A stretch of DNA of 40,585 nt, from contig CAZFZT010000021.1 in assembly GCA_964523675.1 (NCBI GenBank), positions 1-40,585 of the forward strand. Direction: 5' to 3'. The notes beneath the pieces are model-generated. The model had not been told where the DNA came from. It made no database searches and saw nothing but the letters and a program-made list of their open reading frames with translations. The number at the start of each line of letters is the position of its first letter. Within the stretch, counting starts at the first letter, position 1. This document shows, piece by piece, positions 7,970 to 16,319 of this stretch. Source of the stretch: CAZFZT01 sp964523675 (GTDB taxonomy: Bacteria > Planctomycetota > Phycisphaerae > Phycisphaerales > SM1A02). A program made the translations under genes and the position numbers.

Positions 7970-9148
7970 CTACGGCTGAAGGATGACCTTGATGCAGCCG
8001 TCCTCCTTATCGCGAAACGCGCGGTACGCCTCAGGCGCTTCCTCGAGCGGGACGCGATGCGTGACGACGAACGATGGATCGATATCCCCATTCTCGATGT
8101 GCTCGAGCAACATGCGGTGATACTTGGGAACATGCGTTTGGCCGGTCTTAATCGTCAGCGCCTTGTTCATCACAGCCCCCATCGGGAACTTGTCCGGGAA
8201 GCCGACATAGACACCGGGCACGGAAACTGTTCCTGCCTTGCGGCAACAGTAGATCGCCTCGCGCAGCGCATGCGCTCGATCCGTCGCCAGCCCCAGTTTC
8301 GATTTCACATTGTCATACACCGCATCGAAGCCGCCCCACCCGTGTGATTCCGCGCCGACTGCATCGATGCATCGATCCGGACCGCGTTCATTCGTCATGG
8401 CCTGGAGCGTTTCATAGACATTTTCTTCCAAAAAGTTGATCGTTTCGGCATGGCCGACTTCATACGCCATATCAAGACGTTCAGGCACGCAATCAATGGC
8501 GACGACGCGACCCGCGCCGAGCATCCACGCGCTCTGAATGCAGAATTGTCCCACCGGACCGCATCCCCAAACGGCAACAGTGTCACCCGGCTCGATCTGC
8601 GCGTTCTCCGCAGCCATATAGCCGGTGGGGAAGATGTCGGAAAGAAACAGCACCTGTTCATCCGTCAGGTCTGAATCAATCTTCAAACAACCCACATCAG
8701 CATGCGGAACGCGCATGTACTGGGCCTGACCGCCGGGGAAGACGCCGACCATATGGGAATATCCGAAGAAGCCGGCGGGCGAATGGCCGAGCATCTTTTC
8801 AGCGATCTTCTTTTGATGATCCGGATTCGTCCGGTCGCAAGAGGCGAACAGGTGTTGCCGGCAGAACCAGCATTCGCCGCACGAGATGGTGAAGGGCACC
8901 ACAACACGATCGCCCTTCTTGAATGTTCGCACCTCAGAGCCCACCTCTTCCACAATGCCCATCGGCTCATGGCCGAGCACGTCGCCGGGTTTCACGAATG
9001 GAACGAAGAAGTCGTACAAGTGCAAGTCCGAGCCGCAGATTGCTGTTGAGGTGATACGCACGATGATGTCGCGCGCATCCTGGATGACCGGGTCATCGAC
9101 CTCATCCACGCGTACATCACCCCGGTTGTGAAGGCAGACTGCTTTCAT
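7970..9148 (-). CDS. Zinc-dependent alcohol dehydrogenase, formaldehyde-dehydrogenase-like
   Basis: 392 residues, a medium-chain zinc alcohol dehydrogenase. Catalytic zinc ligands are seen in AICGSDLH and GHEPMG, and Asp in FLSDIFPTGY. The structural-zinc loop CGECWFCRQHLFASC is complete. The NAD(P)-binding fold has VWGCGPVGQF. The insert between the zinc loop and the Rossmann fold, and the HGWGGFDAVYD region, match the large subgroup often named glutathione-independent formaldehyde dehydrogenase, though the true substrate is unknown. Start ATG 9148 has AAGGAG about 10 nt upstream. The frame extends to 9181, but that start lacks a ribosome-binding site. It stands alone between unrelated genes. 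Confidence 0.88.
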   Translation of the reverse strand: MKAVCLHNRGDVRVDEVDDPVIQDARDIIVRITSTAICGSDLHLYDFFVPFVKPGDVLGHEPMGIVEEVGSEVRTFKKGDRVVVPFTISCGECWFCRQHLFASCDRTNPDHQKKIAEKMLGHSPAGFFGYSHMVGVFPGGQAQYMRVPHADVGCLKIDSDLTDEQVLFLSDIFPTGYMAAENAQIEPGDTVAVWGCGPVGQFCIQSAWMLGAGRVVAIDCVPERLDMAYEVGHAETINFLEENVYETLQAMTNERGPDRCIDAVGAESHGWGGFDAVYDNVKSKLGLATDRAHALREAIYCCRKAGTVSVPGVYVGFPDKFPMGAVMNKALTIKTGQTHVPKYHRMLLEHIENGDIDPSFVVTHRVPLEEAPEAYRAFRDKEDGCIKVILQP

Positions 9149-9299
9149 TGGTGTCGCGCTCCTTTTGAAAGGCGTGAGCACGCTGCTGCGTGCCGCACGT
9201 CGTCAGGTTCAGACTATGCACCGGCGAGGAGCTCGCAGGATTGTCGCTTGACCCTAATCACGCCGTGCCTCCGCTGCATCGCTCGCGTCATCGCCTGTT

Positions 9300-10055
9300 C
9301 TAAATACTGATGAGCACGTACGGCTTTTTGCCGCGCTTGCGCAGCAACTCTGCGCAGCAGTTGTACACCGGCGCGCCGCGCGTTGTCCTGCCGGTGGGGG
9401 AGCCATGATGAGCATGACCGTGAAAGACGGCTGCGACGTCATACCGGTCGATGGTCTCCGCAAATCGCGAGCAGCCGATAAACGGATAGATATCCACCGG
9501 CTCACCTTCAACGGTAGATTCCACCGGCGAATAATGCATGACGACCACGATGCGCTGAGCGTCAAGCGCCTGGATCGACTGCTCAAGAGCAAGCGCCTCG
9601 TTCACGGCTTCCGTGACGAACCGCTTGGTCGCTTCCTCACCGAACGAGGAAAGCATGCGTGGCCCGAACCCGCCGCCGAAGCCCTTGACGCCTGCAAAGC
9701 CGACCCCGTCGAGCACGAACGACTCCTCATCTAGAAAATGCATGCCCGCCTTTGCGAGGACGCGCTTCACTTCGTCGGGTTTGCCGCTTTGATGATCGTG
9801 ATTGCCGAGCACCGCGACGCAGGGGATCTTGAGCGCGGAAGAGTCTGCGGCAAGTCGCTCCGCTTCCTCAGGCAGGCCGAGGTTGGTCAGATCCCCGCAC
9901 AGCGCGAGGACATCGGCCTCTTCAGAAATTTCAGAGAAGAGCGCGCGATATTCGCCCTCGTACGTCTGGTGCGCATGCAGATCTGCGGTCGCTGCGACTC
10001 GGAGTGGCTTTCGGTGTTTTTTCGATTGAGCAACCATGGCTGTCAACGGATTCAA
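9300..10055 (-). CDS. Metallophosphoesterase
   Basis: 251 residues, calcineurin-like phosphoesterase fold. The metal-binding motifs run in order: ATADLHAH (D25, H27), ALCGDLTN, LGNHDHQ, MHYSP and FHGHAHHGS. It probably hydrolyses a phosphomono- or phosphodiester in the cytoplasm; the substrate is unknown. Start TTG 10055 overlaps the stop of the upstream nucleotidyltransferase gene by 4 nt (TTGA). ATG 10037 is an alternative that still keeps every motif. The tight coupling suggests that the two enzymes act on the same molecule, one adding and one removing a nucleotide or phosphate. That pairing is an inference. Confidence 0.88.
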   Translation of the reverse strand: MNPLTAMVAQSKKHRKPLRVAATADLHAHQTYEGEYRALFSEISEEADVLALCGDLTNLGLPEEAERLAADSSALKIPCVAVLGNHDHQSGKPDEVKRVLAKAGMHFLDEESFVLDGVGFAGVKGFGGGFGPRMLSSFGEEATKRFVTEAVNEALALEQSIQALDAQRIVVVMHYSPVESTVEGEPVDIYPFIGCSRFAETIDRYDVAAVFHGHAHHGSPTGRTTRGAPVYNCCAELLRKRGKKPYVLISI

Positions 10056-10828
10056 GGCGTCCAGTCATCGCCGACAAGATCAGCAAAGCCCCATTCGTCA
10101 ATGTCAATCTGGTAGTCATCTCGTGAGAAGATGCGCCCTCGGCAAACGCGCTTATTCGAACACGGCAGCCGCATCTGCGTACCCAGCCGCGAAAGCAATT
10201 CGTCAATGAGCCATCGCGGAATGATGTCTCGCTCTGAGGGGTAGATGTATCGGAACGAGATCAAATGGATCAGGAGCACTTCCCAATGCTGGTCCATGTG
10301 CGTGAGCAGGCGCTTCCAGTCGATGTGCTGGTGAAGTTTGAGGATCAGATGTGCGACATCGCCGCCGTCGAATCTGTTCCGGTCCATGATGAACGATTTG
10401 GACCAGATGAGCTCGGTCGGCGGAAGGAGTTTCACCCGCACGCCTTGAATCGTTGCGGGAAAGCGCTCATGCATCCATTCATCGGTAATGGGCGCGATCA
10501 TGTTCGCCGAGCCAAAGATGATGTCGCAGAATTCCTGATCGCAGATCACCTTTGCGACCCAACGTTCATCCTCGACCTCGGTCTTGAAGCCCGCGTCTGC
10601 AAAGGCAGCGAGCAGACGCGGGTATTCGCTTGGTTTGCAAAAGAGATCAAGATCCTTCGTCTCGCGCGACATGCGAAGATAGATGTTGACGGCGCATGTG
10701 CCGCCAACTCGAACCGGGATTCGAGTGCGATTGGCCACCTGCAGGAGCTTCTCATGAAATCGGCCGCGCTCGCTGTCGTCGGGGCCGCCTCCTTTCGGGC
10801 GATTTCCAATTGGAGCGCGGCCGACCAT
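10052..10828 (-). CDS. Nucleotidyltransferase-like protein (AbiEii/MNT-type fold)
   Basis: 258 residues. VRVGGTCAVNIYLRMSRETK followed by DLDLFCKP (residues about 40-66) is the GG...D-x-D core of polymerase-beta-type nucleotidyltransferases, close to the AbiEii/DUF6036 kind. FCDIIFG at about 108-114 can supply the third acidic residue. Conserved PPTELIWSKSFIMDR and FDGGDVAHLIL follow. Related proteins include toxins that modify tRNA, but also uncharacterised enzymes. The gene is followed by a metallophosphoesterase with a 4-nt overlap. Start ATG 10828 has no Shine-Dalgarno site; TATGAT 8 nt before it may make the mRNA leaderless. Confidence 0.75.
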   Translation of the reverse strand: MVGRAPIGNRPKGGGPDDSERGRFHEKLLQVANRTRIPVRVGGTCAVNIYLRMSRETKDLDLFCKPSEYPRLLAAFADAGFKTEVEDERWVAKVICDQEFCDIIFGSANMIAPITDEWMHERFPATIQGVRVKLLPPTELIWSKSFIMDRNRFDGGDVAHLILKLHQHIDWKRLLTHMDQHWEVLLIHLISFRYIYPSERDIIPRWLIDELLSRLGTQMRLPCSNKRVCRGRIFSRDDYQIDIDEWGFADLVGDDWTP

Positions 10829-10836
10829 TCCAACCG

Positions 10837-10842
10837 ATCATA
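10837..10842 (-). promoter_or_regulatory. Possible -10 box (TATGAT) before the nucleotidyltransferase gene
   Basis: TATGAT (minus strand) lies 8 nt before the ATG at 10828, a spacing that would give a leaderless or nearly leaderless mRNA. No clear -35 box is seen. Confidence 0.35.
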
Positions 10843-11010
10843 GAACGCGGTGCGGTCCGATCAGGCCGCCGCATGGGCGGCGTGCTGCGCATTGCGAAGT
10901 TGAGCCGATGCGAGAACGCGCATACAGGAAGAACGCCGTATGCGGCTCAGCCCACCGTCAGATTCCGTGTGTCGGCAGTACGCCCTGTGGAGCGTCTGCT
11001 AGCCGGTGCA

Positions 11011-11508
11011 TCACACCTGCTTCTTCATCAGGAGTTTGCCGTCGGCCCAGACCTCTTCAATGTTGAACTCGAAGCCCGCACCCTCTGCTCCGGGAACGAC
11101 CTCGCCGACCAGGATGACGCGCTCCGCGAACTCAGGCAGATCGCCGACGAACTGTTCAGTGGGAACGCGTGCTGGAATGGAATGTTCACCGCAGCCGGTG
11201 GCGCAGCAGGTTGCGCCCTCGACGATGTTGGCGACGGTAAATGCTCGGCGATCGGCGAACACCTTGGAGACAACGCCGCGCACGGCAACGCGCCCGGCGT
11301 GTGAGTTGGCGTCCTTTGCAATCTCCGACACGCACACGATCGGCCGATCGATCGCCCCTTCTGGAGCGATCTTGTCGATGGGAGTGGGCTCATTCTGGTT
11401 GGCAGTCGACGCGCTGTTCTCGGCCGCGGGCTCACAGCCGGTGAGCGCGATGCAAGTGAGCGTCAACGACATGAGGACCAGACCGACTGTTGAACGCACA
11501 TTTCGCAT
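11011..11508 (-). CDS. Lipoprotein with OB-fold-like domain and a Cys cluster
   Basis: 165 residues. It has a lipoprotein signal, with the lipobox IALTGC at about 16-21 and Cys 21 as the lipid-bearing residue. A Thr/Asn/Glu-rich linker runs to about 50. The globular part (VCVSEIAKDANSHAGRVAVR, GVVSKVF, RVILVGEVV, FEFNIEEVWADGKLL) has the strand order of an OB-fold. A Cys-rich loop, ATCCATGCGEH, could bind a metal. Start ATG 11508 has AGAGGAG upstream. It is the last gene of the ABC export cluster, 16 nt after the second permease, so it probably serves the transporter in the envelope. I do not recognise a named family. Confidence 0.7.
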   Translation of the reverse strand: MRNVRSTVGLVLMSLTLTCIALTGCEPAAENSASTANQNEPTPIDKIAPEGAIDRPIVCVSEIAKDANSHAGRVAVRGVVSKVFADRRAFTVANIVEGATCCATGCGEHSIPARVPTEQFVGDLPEFAERVILVGEVVPGAEGAGFEFNIEEVWADGKLLMKKQV

Positions 11509-11524
11509 GGGTACTCCTCTCAAG

Positions 11525-12679
11525 TCACGAATACGAGTTTCGCAGCGCTTCGGCCGCTGAAAGCCGGGAAACGCGCCACATTGGAAGCATAACACTGAAA
11601 ACACCAATTCCAAACGCGAGCGTCAATCCAAATCCGATCGTTATGGGATCAACGGCAAAGCGGAATGCGGCCATGGGAACTGCCATCGGCAGGTCGTTCA
11701 GGAACAATCCCGCGCCCACGCCGATCATTCCCGCAATCATGCTCAGCAGGAGTGATTCGAGCATGAACGAGGCCAGGATCGAGCCGCGCCGATAGCCGAG
11801 CACCATCAGAACGCCCATTTCCTGCACGCGGCCGAGGATCGAGTTGAACATTGTGTTCATGCCGGCGAGGACGCCGCCGATCACGAGGATGAGGGATGTC
11901 GCCATCGTGATGCTCTGAATGCGGCTGAGCCGCTGTGCGTGCGCTGCGTAGTACGCTGTTTCGAGCCGCGGCTCAACGAGAACATCGGTGCGCATAGAGA
12001 GGTCGAATACGATGTCCCGTGCCGCGTTCGCATCCGCGGCGCGAAGTACGACAATGGAGTAATCATCGCGCCGCGTCGCAGTGCGTAAATCGTCAACATG
12101 CGTCCATGCTTCTGCCTCAAACGCGGTTCCGCTGGCGGCAAACATGCCGACGATCGTCCAGTCGTCGCCTTCAAATGCGATCGTTCGTCCGATCGCAAGC
12201 TGTTCCTTTGGCAGGCGCAACTTGGCGTGGGCAAGCGCGCCCACAACGACCTCGTTGCCCCGTGAAGGCCAGCGACCTTCGATCAGCGCAACCTGCTCAT
12301 GCACAAGGGGCGCAAGGTCAGATACTCCTCGCACGATCAAACGACGATCGCGTAGATCGTCCCCTTGATGACCCGGCAGCGAGACGAGCGTGTTGACTGA
12401 GATCTCCGGCGAGGCGAGCTCGACATTCGGCGCGTTGCGCAGCCGCAACTCGTCCGCAGGGCTTACGGCCGAGAACTCGACCATCTCCGCGCCCCGGCTG
12501 AAGACCATGACGTTGCGAGGCGAACCGGTTGTTTGCGCGCTCGAGATCAGGCCGCGCGAAAGCGCGCTCATGAGTACCGCGATGAAGATGACGACCGCGA
12601 TCCCGGCGATGGTCAGCGCGGTCCGCGCGCGTCGGGCTGCGATCGAACGCAGGTTGTACATGAGCGGCAGTCGCATCAT
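11525..12679 (-). CDS. ABC transporter permease, FtsX/MacB type (second permease)
   Basis: 384 residues. The first membrane segment is at about 19-40 (RTALTIAGIAVVIFIAVLMSA), followed by a large periplasmic MacB-like domain at about 45-255. Three more segments follow in the C-terminal FtsX domain, including MNTMFNSILGRVQEMGVLMV then LGYRR, the usual coupling region. ATGA overlap (12676-12679) joins it to the first permease. Four-segment permeases of this kind do not transport through the membrane in the classic way. They drive periplasmic lipoprotein or substrate extraction. The frame is open upstream to 12877, but the overlap and the first membrane segment favour 12679. Confidence 0.88.
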   Translation of the reverse strand: MMRLPLMYNLRSIAARRARTALTIAGIAVVIFIAVLMSALSRGLISSAQTTGSPRNVMVFSRGAEMVEFSAVSPADELRLRNAPNVELASPEISVNTLVSLPGHQGDDLRDRRLIVRGVSDLAPLVHEQVALIEGRWPSRGNEVVVGALAHAKLRLPKEQLAIGRTIAFEGDDWTIVGMFAASGTAFEAEAWTHVDDLRTATRRDDYSIVVLRAADANAARDIVFDLSMRTDVLVEPRLETAYYAAHAQRLSRIQSITMATSLILVIGGVLAGMNTMFNSILGRVQEMGVLMVLGYRRGSILASFMLESLLLSMIAGMIGVGAGLFLNDLPMAVPMAAFRFAVDPITIGFGLTLAFGIGVFSVMLPMWRVSRLSAAEALRNSYS

Positions 12680-13821
12680 CCGGCGTCCCTCAATCCCTCG
12701 ACAATGGGTACGCGCGCCGCCCGCAGCGCAGGCAAGACGGCGCCAAGCGCGCCCAGCGACGCCCCGGCCACAATCCCCGCCAGGGCATTGCCGGCGGAGA
12801 AATGCGGCACGATGGTGTAACCCTCGATGCTGATGGCATAGTCTCCAAAGACAATCACTGCGAGCGCGGCCAAACACCCAATGAGCGCGGCCGCTAAACC
12901 GAGGGCGGCGGATTCCGCGATCATCAACCTTGCAATATGCAATCGTCGAAAGCCTATCGTTTTGAGTATCGACACCTCGCGCATTCGATCGCGCAATCCC
13001 ATCGACACGTTGTTGGCAACCGCTGCGAGCAGCAAGGCAAGCGCTGCGTAGGCGATCATCTGCGCAAACTCCACCATGCCGCTGAAGTCGTCAATCAGGG
13101 AAGCGATGAATGCTCGCTCAGGACCGGAGCGTGTTGGCGCGACATCTCGGCTGAAAAGATCATCGATGGCCGTGCTGACTTGATCGATGTTCGATTCATC
13201 ATCGACGCGCACGAGCATCATTGTTGCGATGCCAATCTCGTCGATGGCATATTCGAGATATTCCCGATCGACGAGGATGGCCGCTTCGAGACTGCTGCCC
13301 GGGGCATCGAAGATGCCGCTGATGATGAACGAGACGCCACGGAGCTGTTGCAAGGTGACGGAGTCGCCGATCCTCCAGCCGTACCTGTTGGCGACAGCGC
13401 GGCCGACAATGGCGGAGCCGCGATCCGCTGCAAAGGCGTCATAGGCCGCATCGTCAAGCTCAAACGCGCGGAAGCGGCGCAAGCGATCCGGCTCGATCCC
13501 ATGCACTGCAACGAGATCGGTCACCATCTGGCAGCTGGAGAGCAAGAAGCGCACCGGCATGGCTTCCACAACATGATCGAGTTCCTCTATGCGATCGCGG
13601 TAGCGCGCCGGAAGCTTTGAGTCAGGCGGACACGCCTTGTATTTGTCGAAGACGGCAATGATCCGTTCTCCGCCGGTCTCCGCCACCATGCGGTCAACGC
13701 CGCGATCAAGTGAGAGCAGCGCGCTGAAGATGAAGATCGACGCTGCGATGGTGAGTGCGGTCAGGCCGGTGCGCAGTGGGCGGCGCACGAGGTTGGCAAT
13801 GATGTAGCGGAGGAACTTCAT
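12676..13821 (-). CDS. ABC transporter permease, FtsX/MacB type (first permease)
   Basis: 381 residues. Membrane segment one is at about 17-37 (RTGLTALTIAASIFIFSALL), then a periplasmic domain with MacB-like strands (about 45-250), then three C-terminal segments with GLRDRMREVSILKTIGFRR as the FtsX coupling helix. It differs clearly from the second permease, so the transporter is probably a heterodimer. Its ATG at 13821 overlaps the ATPase stop by 4 nt. Repeat element A (copy 2) lies in the 3' end of the ATPase gene and ends 35 nt before this start, in the sense direction. Confidence 0.88.
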   Translation of the reverse strand: MKFLRYIIANLVRRPLRTGLTALTIAASIFIFSALLSLDRGVDRMVAETGGERIIAVFDKYKACPPDSKLPARYRDRIEELDHVVEAMPVRFLLSSCQMVTDLVAVHGIEPDRLRRFRAFELDDAAYDAFAADRGSAIVGRAVANRYGWRIGDSVTLQQLRGVSFIISGIFDAPGSSLEAAILVDREYLEYAIDEIGIATMMLVRVDDESNIDQVSTAIDDLFSRDVAPTRSGPERAFIASLIDDFSGMVEFAQMIAYAALALLLAAVANNVSMGLRDRMREVSILKTIGFRRLHIARLMIAESAALGLAAALIGCLAALAVIVFGDYAISIEGYTIVPHFSAGNALAGIVAGASLGALGAVLPALRAARVPIVEGLRDAG

Positions 13822-14657
13822 GAATGCACTGCCCCAGTGTCTTGTTGAGAAGGCGCACCCGGGGCGTCGCTTGGTGGCAGCTTTGCCGCTTCTGCGCTGT
13901 GCCCAGGCTTGTGTGGCGTGAGCGCGCCCTTGTCGAGGTGCATGATGCGCGTGGCGTGGGATGCTGCCGCGGCATCGTGCGTCACCATGACGATGGTTTT
14001 CCCAAGGCGCGTGTTGAGTTGGGAGAGCAGGTTCATGATGTCGGCAGCTGAATCTCGGTCAAGATTGCCGGTGGGTTCGTCAGCGAGAAGGATGAGCGGA
14101 TCGGTGACGATCGCGCGCGCGATGGCGACGCGTTGCTCTTGTCCACCGCTGAGTTGCCGGGGGTAGTGCTCCGCGCGATCGCCGATCCCGACGAGCTCCA
14201 GCGCGGCCGCGACGAGCTGCTTGCGCTTGGCGCGCGAAAGAGAAAGGAGCCGCAACGGGAGCTCTACATTCTCATAGGCGGTCAGGACCGGGATCAGGTT
14301 GAACTGTTGAAAAATGTAGCCGATCGACCGAGTACGCCAATCGGCAAGCCGGTTCTCGCTCCACGCGCTGATCGCCTCTCCGTCGATGAGCACCCGGCCG
14401 CGCGTCGGGCGATCGATGCCGGCGAGGAGATTCAGGAGGGTTGATTTTCCGCTGCCTGATGGACCCATAAGAACGAAAAACTCGCCACGCTCGACCATCA
14501 GATCAGCTCCTGCGAGCGGCGTGATCTCGACATCACCCTTTCGATAAGTCTTGTGAAGCTGCTCGATCTGTACCAGCGCGGTCTCGGCGCCGCCTGCCCC
14601 CGGTGCGGGTGAAGCGCCGCTTGCGTGTGGCTGGAGCTTCGTGTTGAACTCAGTCAT
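13818..14657 (-). CDS. ABC transporter ATP-binding protein, LolD/MacB family
   Basis: 279 residues. Walker A GPSGSGKST, Q-loop FQQFNL, signature LSGGQEQRVAIARAI, Walker B LILLADEPTGNLD and the switch His in VMVTHD are all present, so the enzyme should be active. The pattern is that of LolD/MacB/FtsE ATPases. Normal family members end near LDKG. Here about 30 extra residues follow, and residues about 249-267 (KPGHSAEAAKLPPSDAPG and neighbours) are the translation of repeat element A. The extra tail is therefore repeat-derived and probably unstructured. The gene overlaps the adaptor gene by 8 nt and the permease gene by 4 nt, indicating one operon. Confidence 0.92.
   Translation of the reverse strand: MTEFNTKLQPHASGASPAPGAGGAETALVQIEQLHKTYRKGDVEITPLAGADLMVERGEFFVLMGPSGSGKSTLLNLLAGIDRPTRGRVLIDGEAISAWSENRLADWRTRSIGYIFQQFNLIPVLTAYENVELPLRLLSLSRAKRKQLVAAALELVGIGDRAEHYPRQLSGGQEQRVAIARAIVTDPLILLADEPTGNLDRDSAADIMNLLSQLNTRLGKTIVMVTHDAAAASHATRIMHLDKGALTPHKPGHSAEAAKLPPSDAPGAPSQQDTGAVHS
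13857..13912 (-). repeat. Element A, copy 2 (inside the 3' end of the ABC ATPase gene)
   Basis: 56 nt on the minus strand. It begins ACAAGCCTGGGCACAGCG and ends AAGCGACGCCCCGGGT. The inner stem is GGCA-AAGC-TGCC (13887-13876), extendable by a G-U and a G-C pair. It is translated in frame as part of the ATPase tail. It ends 35 nt before the start of the next gene (13821), pointing the same way, as the other copies do. Confidence 0.8.
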
Positions 14658-15753
14658 GGAAGGTCACTTTCAAACTCATGTCAGGTCGCAGTGCATCCGG
14701 TCCGCCTTCGATAGCGATCTTGATGCGCACGGTGTTGCGTTCGATGCTGGCGCGGGGCATGATCTGAACGACGTTGCCTTCAAACGGGTTGCCGGGTGCG
14801 GCATCGGCGAGCAAGGTGACGCGATGCCCGATCGCGATCCGAGGCAGGTCGCGCTGATTGACGTCAACCCATGCTTGCAGGGCCTTTGGGTCGAAGATGG
14901 TCGCCACGGCCGACTCGACGGTTAGCCATTGGCCCGGCTGCGCCAGCTGTTCGAACACAATGCCGTCCATCGGCGCTTTGACTTCGCACTGCTTGAGCTG
15001 CCAATCGAAGCGATCGAGCTCCGCTTGTGCTTTGGCGAGTTCGGCCCGAGCAATTTCAATGTCTTCCGCTCTCGTGCCCATTCGCGCAAGCTCGAGATCG
15101 GCCTGGGCTTCGGCGAGTCTGAGTTGCGCCTGGACCAGTTCCAACTCGGATTGCATGAGGGCTCGCTGTGAGACCACGCCGTCACGCGACAGTTCACGGT
15201 CGTTCTTGAGCTTTAGGCGAGCGATTTCGACGAACTGAGCTGCCGCTTTAGCCCGCGCCTCAGCTTTGGCGATTTCTTCCGGCAATGAACCGGCCAGCAG
15301 ACGGTCCAACCGCGCTTGCAGTATCGCCACTTCGCGCTCGCTGCGGGCCAGATCCTGTTCGATCAACGATTGGTCGAGCGTTGCGACCACCTGGCCGGAG
15401 CGGACCGCCTCGCCTTCCCGGATGTGGATTGCGCTGATGACGCCGGAGATCAACGAGGTGATAACACGGCTGCCCGGCGGGATCACCTCGATATAGCCGG
15501 CTGCGGTAAACGAGCTACTTGAACGGGGCTGGCTGGATTGATTTGGGGGCGCGTCGATTGGCAGTTCCCGGCCTGTAGGCGGCTGAGCCGAGCGCGCCTC
15601 GCCGATACTCTTCGGACTCCGCGCGAACCATCCTCCAACTGCACCCAGTGCGAGGGCCGTCAGAACAATCAATGCGATCGCGCCCGTGCCAGGACCGGCG
15701 CGACGGGATTTGATGGAATGATGGTCGATCCTGAGATCGTTGATGTCTGCCAT
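14650..15753 (-). CDS. HlyD-family periplasmic adaptor (membrane fusion) protein
   Basis: 367 residues. One N-terminal membrane segment is at about 26-45 (AIALIVLTALALGAVGGWFA). The first lipoyl half follows (SRVITSLISGVISAIHIREG, then EAVRSGQVVATLDQ), then a long coiled-coil hairpin at about 130-240 rich in A, E, L and R. The second lipoyl half has CEVKAPMDGIVFEQLAQPGQ, and beta-barrel strands run to the end. This is the standard order of RND/ABC adaptors such as MacA. It would link the FtsX permeases to an outer-membrane channel, which is not encoded here. It begins the tight export operon, overlapping the ATPase gene. Confidence 0.9.
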   Translation of the reverse strand: MADINDLRIDHHSIKSRRAGPGTGAIALIVLTALALGAVGGWFARSPKSIGEARSAQPPTGRELPIDAPPNQSSQPRSSSSFTAAGYIEVIPPGSRVITSLISGVISAIHIREGEAVRSGQVVATLDQSLIEQDLARSEREVAILQARLDRLLAGSLPEEIAKAEARAKAAAQFVEIARLKLKNDRELSRDGVVSQRALMQSELELVQAQLRLAEAQADLELARMGTRAEDIEIARAELAKAQAELDRFDWQLKQCEVKAPMDGIVFEQLAQPGQWLTVESAVATIFDPKALQAWVDVNQRDLPRIAIGHRVTLLADAAPGNPFEGNVVQIMPRASIERNTVRIKIAIEGGPDALRPDMSLKVTFHD

Positions 15754-15881
15754 ACTCGCTCGTAGAGATTGAAGAAACGGGTGCTCACGCCCGACAAGCC
15801 GCGCAGCTGGTCCGGCGCGCAGGTGCAGCGAAGGCGATCGGCCTTGCGGTCGTCGGCATGCTGCACAATATGGGCCTGTTG

Positions 15882-16319
15882 CTACAAGATGAGCGCGCAG
15901 TGCAGGCGCAGCAGACTGCTGGTATGCGGCGCCGCGCGCTGCGCGTTCAACGCGAGTCGCTGGTCAGTCGCGTTGGGAAGCGCGGCGAGTGGTTCCACGT
16001 GTGCACTGACTGAAGCCACGCCGACACTGGCATGTGAGCAGTCGTCAGCCGGGTCAAGCGGTGGAGGCGCAAGGTCCGGGAGCAGACAGCCAGGGCAGAA
16101 CCTGTGACGTTGTGAATCTGGATCAAGTTCAACCGTCAGTTCATCAGCGGCTGCGAACTGATCCTGCGCGATCGCGATTCCACATGAGCCGCCACGGCAG
16201 CAATCGCTCGCAGCGGCACGATCCGGCGCACGCAGCTGCGCGAAGATGCACCGGCAAGGCATCCCCACCATGACTGCGAACTGGAGGATCAGCAGAAGTT
16301 TGAGGGCTTTGCCTTGCAT
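15882..16319 (-). CDS. Small secreted Cys-containing protein of unknown function
   Basis: 145 residues from ATG 16319. This start is chosen because the product then begins with a signal peptide (KALKLLLILQFAVMVGMPCRC). Mature cysteines stand in SDCCRGGSCG, HRFCPGCLLPD and DDCSHA, a pattern suggesting metal binding or disulfides, with the hydrophobic LLRLHCALIL at the end. The size and Cys pairs remind me of small metal-linked exported proteins, but I cannot name a family. A GGAG is present, though somewhat far from the start. The gene is co-directional with the HlyD adaptor gene 128 nt downstream, so it may belong to the export cluster. Confidence 0.5.
   Translation of the reverse strand: MQGKALKLLLILQFAVMVGMPCRCIFAQLRAPDRAAASDCCRGGSCGIAIAQDQFAAADELTVELDPDSQRHRFCPGCLLPDLAPPPLDPADDCSHASVGVASVSAHVEPLAALPNATDQRLALNAQRAAPHTSSLLRLHCALIL

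Noticed and set aside
7285..7986. 233-codon plus-strand frame after pgpA
   Set aside because: It is antisense to the membrane protein at 7273-7908, which has recognisable membrane segments; the plus frame does not.
12680..12877. Longer start of the second permease
   Set aside because: The extension lies wholly within the first permease gene; the ATGA overlap at 12676-12679 and the first membrane helix fit the shorter start.
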